Shown here one piece after another: positions 12,822-12,857 of a stretch of 12,857 bases of DNA. A program made the translations under genes and the position numbers. Within the stretch, counting starts at the first letter, position 1. Every line of letters begins with the position of its first letter. Origin of the DNA: Actinomycetota bacterium (GTDB lineage: Bacteria; Actinomycetota; Acidimicrobiia; Acidimicrobiales; JAHWKP01); the NCBI GenBank assembly GCA_019347775.1, contig JAHWKP010000032.1:1-12857 (forward strand), read 5' to 3'. Under the pieces are notes generated by a model, which was given only the letters and a program-made list of their open reading frames with translations, did no database searches and was not told the origin of the DNA.

Positions 12822-12854
12822 TTATCCACAGGTGTGGACGGGTTTGTGGACGGG
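12822..12854. promoter_or_regulatory. DnaA-box cluster at the window edge
   Basis: TTATCCACA (12822-12830) is a perfect consensus DnaA box. It is followed by TGTGGACGGG twice (12833-12842 and 12845-12854, 12-nt period), each an inverted TGTGGA half-site. DnaA binds such sites at oriC and at DnaA-regulated promoters. The cluster is cut by the window end, so it cannot be told whether this is oriC, a dnaA promoter or another regulated site. Confidence 0.5.
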
Positions 12855-12857
12855 CGA

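Noticed and set aside
12557..12829. 90-codon minus-strand frame over the right-hand intergenic region
   Set aside because: It runs through repeat copy C, three hairpins and the plus-strand promoter, has low-complexity Gly/Pro/Arg composition and no ribosome binding site or recognisable motif.

Overview
The window is high-GC DNA, very probably from an actinobacterium and perhaps from the Acidimicrobiia or a related uncultured lineage. The evidence is the DUF3263 / LytR_C-domain gene pair, which has the same order as Rv0430-Rv0431 in Mycobacterium. An actinobacterial-style cyclase-STAND ATPase and several starts that look leaderless (a TANNNT -10 box ending exactly 7 nt before the start codon) point the same way. 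Placement at class level is inference.

Layout. (1) 1-~230 looks foreign to the rest. It holds the tail of an AlpA/HTH-like regulator and a small ORF with a good ribosome binding site, and it runs directly into a glycerate kinase gene that loses its C-terminal half at the join. (2) 703-4572 is a very compact block. It contains glycerate kinase (-), trehalose-6-phosphate synthase (+), trehalose-6-phosphate phosphatase (-), a lipoprotein (+), a LytR_C-domain membrane protein (-) and a DUF3263 protein (-). Both convergent pairs share overlapping stop codons (4 bp), and the two divergent pairs are only 12 and 16 nt apart. (3) 4573-5191 holds a tRNA-Thr(UGU) bracketed by two copies of a dispersed structured repeat, then a small acidic protein with a TTG start. 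(4) 5192-12534 is a long minus-strand run in transcription order: folD, a cyclase-STAND ATPase-TPR regulator, metF, NADP-type icd, mdh and ogt. Most of its junctions are start/stop overlaps. (5) 12535-12857 is non-coding and dense in palindromes. It has a third copy of the repeat, a sigma70-like promoter pointing out of the window with a structured leader, and a perfect DnaA box with inverted half-sites at the edge.

Function. otsA and otsB homologues together make trehalose from UDP-glucose and glucose-6-phosphate. FolD and MetF supply one-carbon units as methylene- and methyl-THF. Icd and Mdh are TCA-cycle dehydrogenases that make NADPH and NADH. The large cyclase-ATPase-TPR protein is translationally fused to metF by a TGATG overlap, so a signalling protein is embedded in a central-metabolism operon. 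The least explained items are the three-copy repeat, the broken glycerate kinase junction and the origin-like right edge. I found no clear defence system, CRISPR array or transposase.
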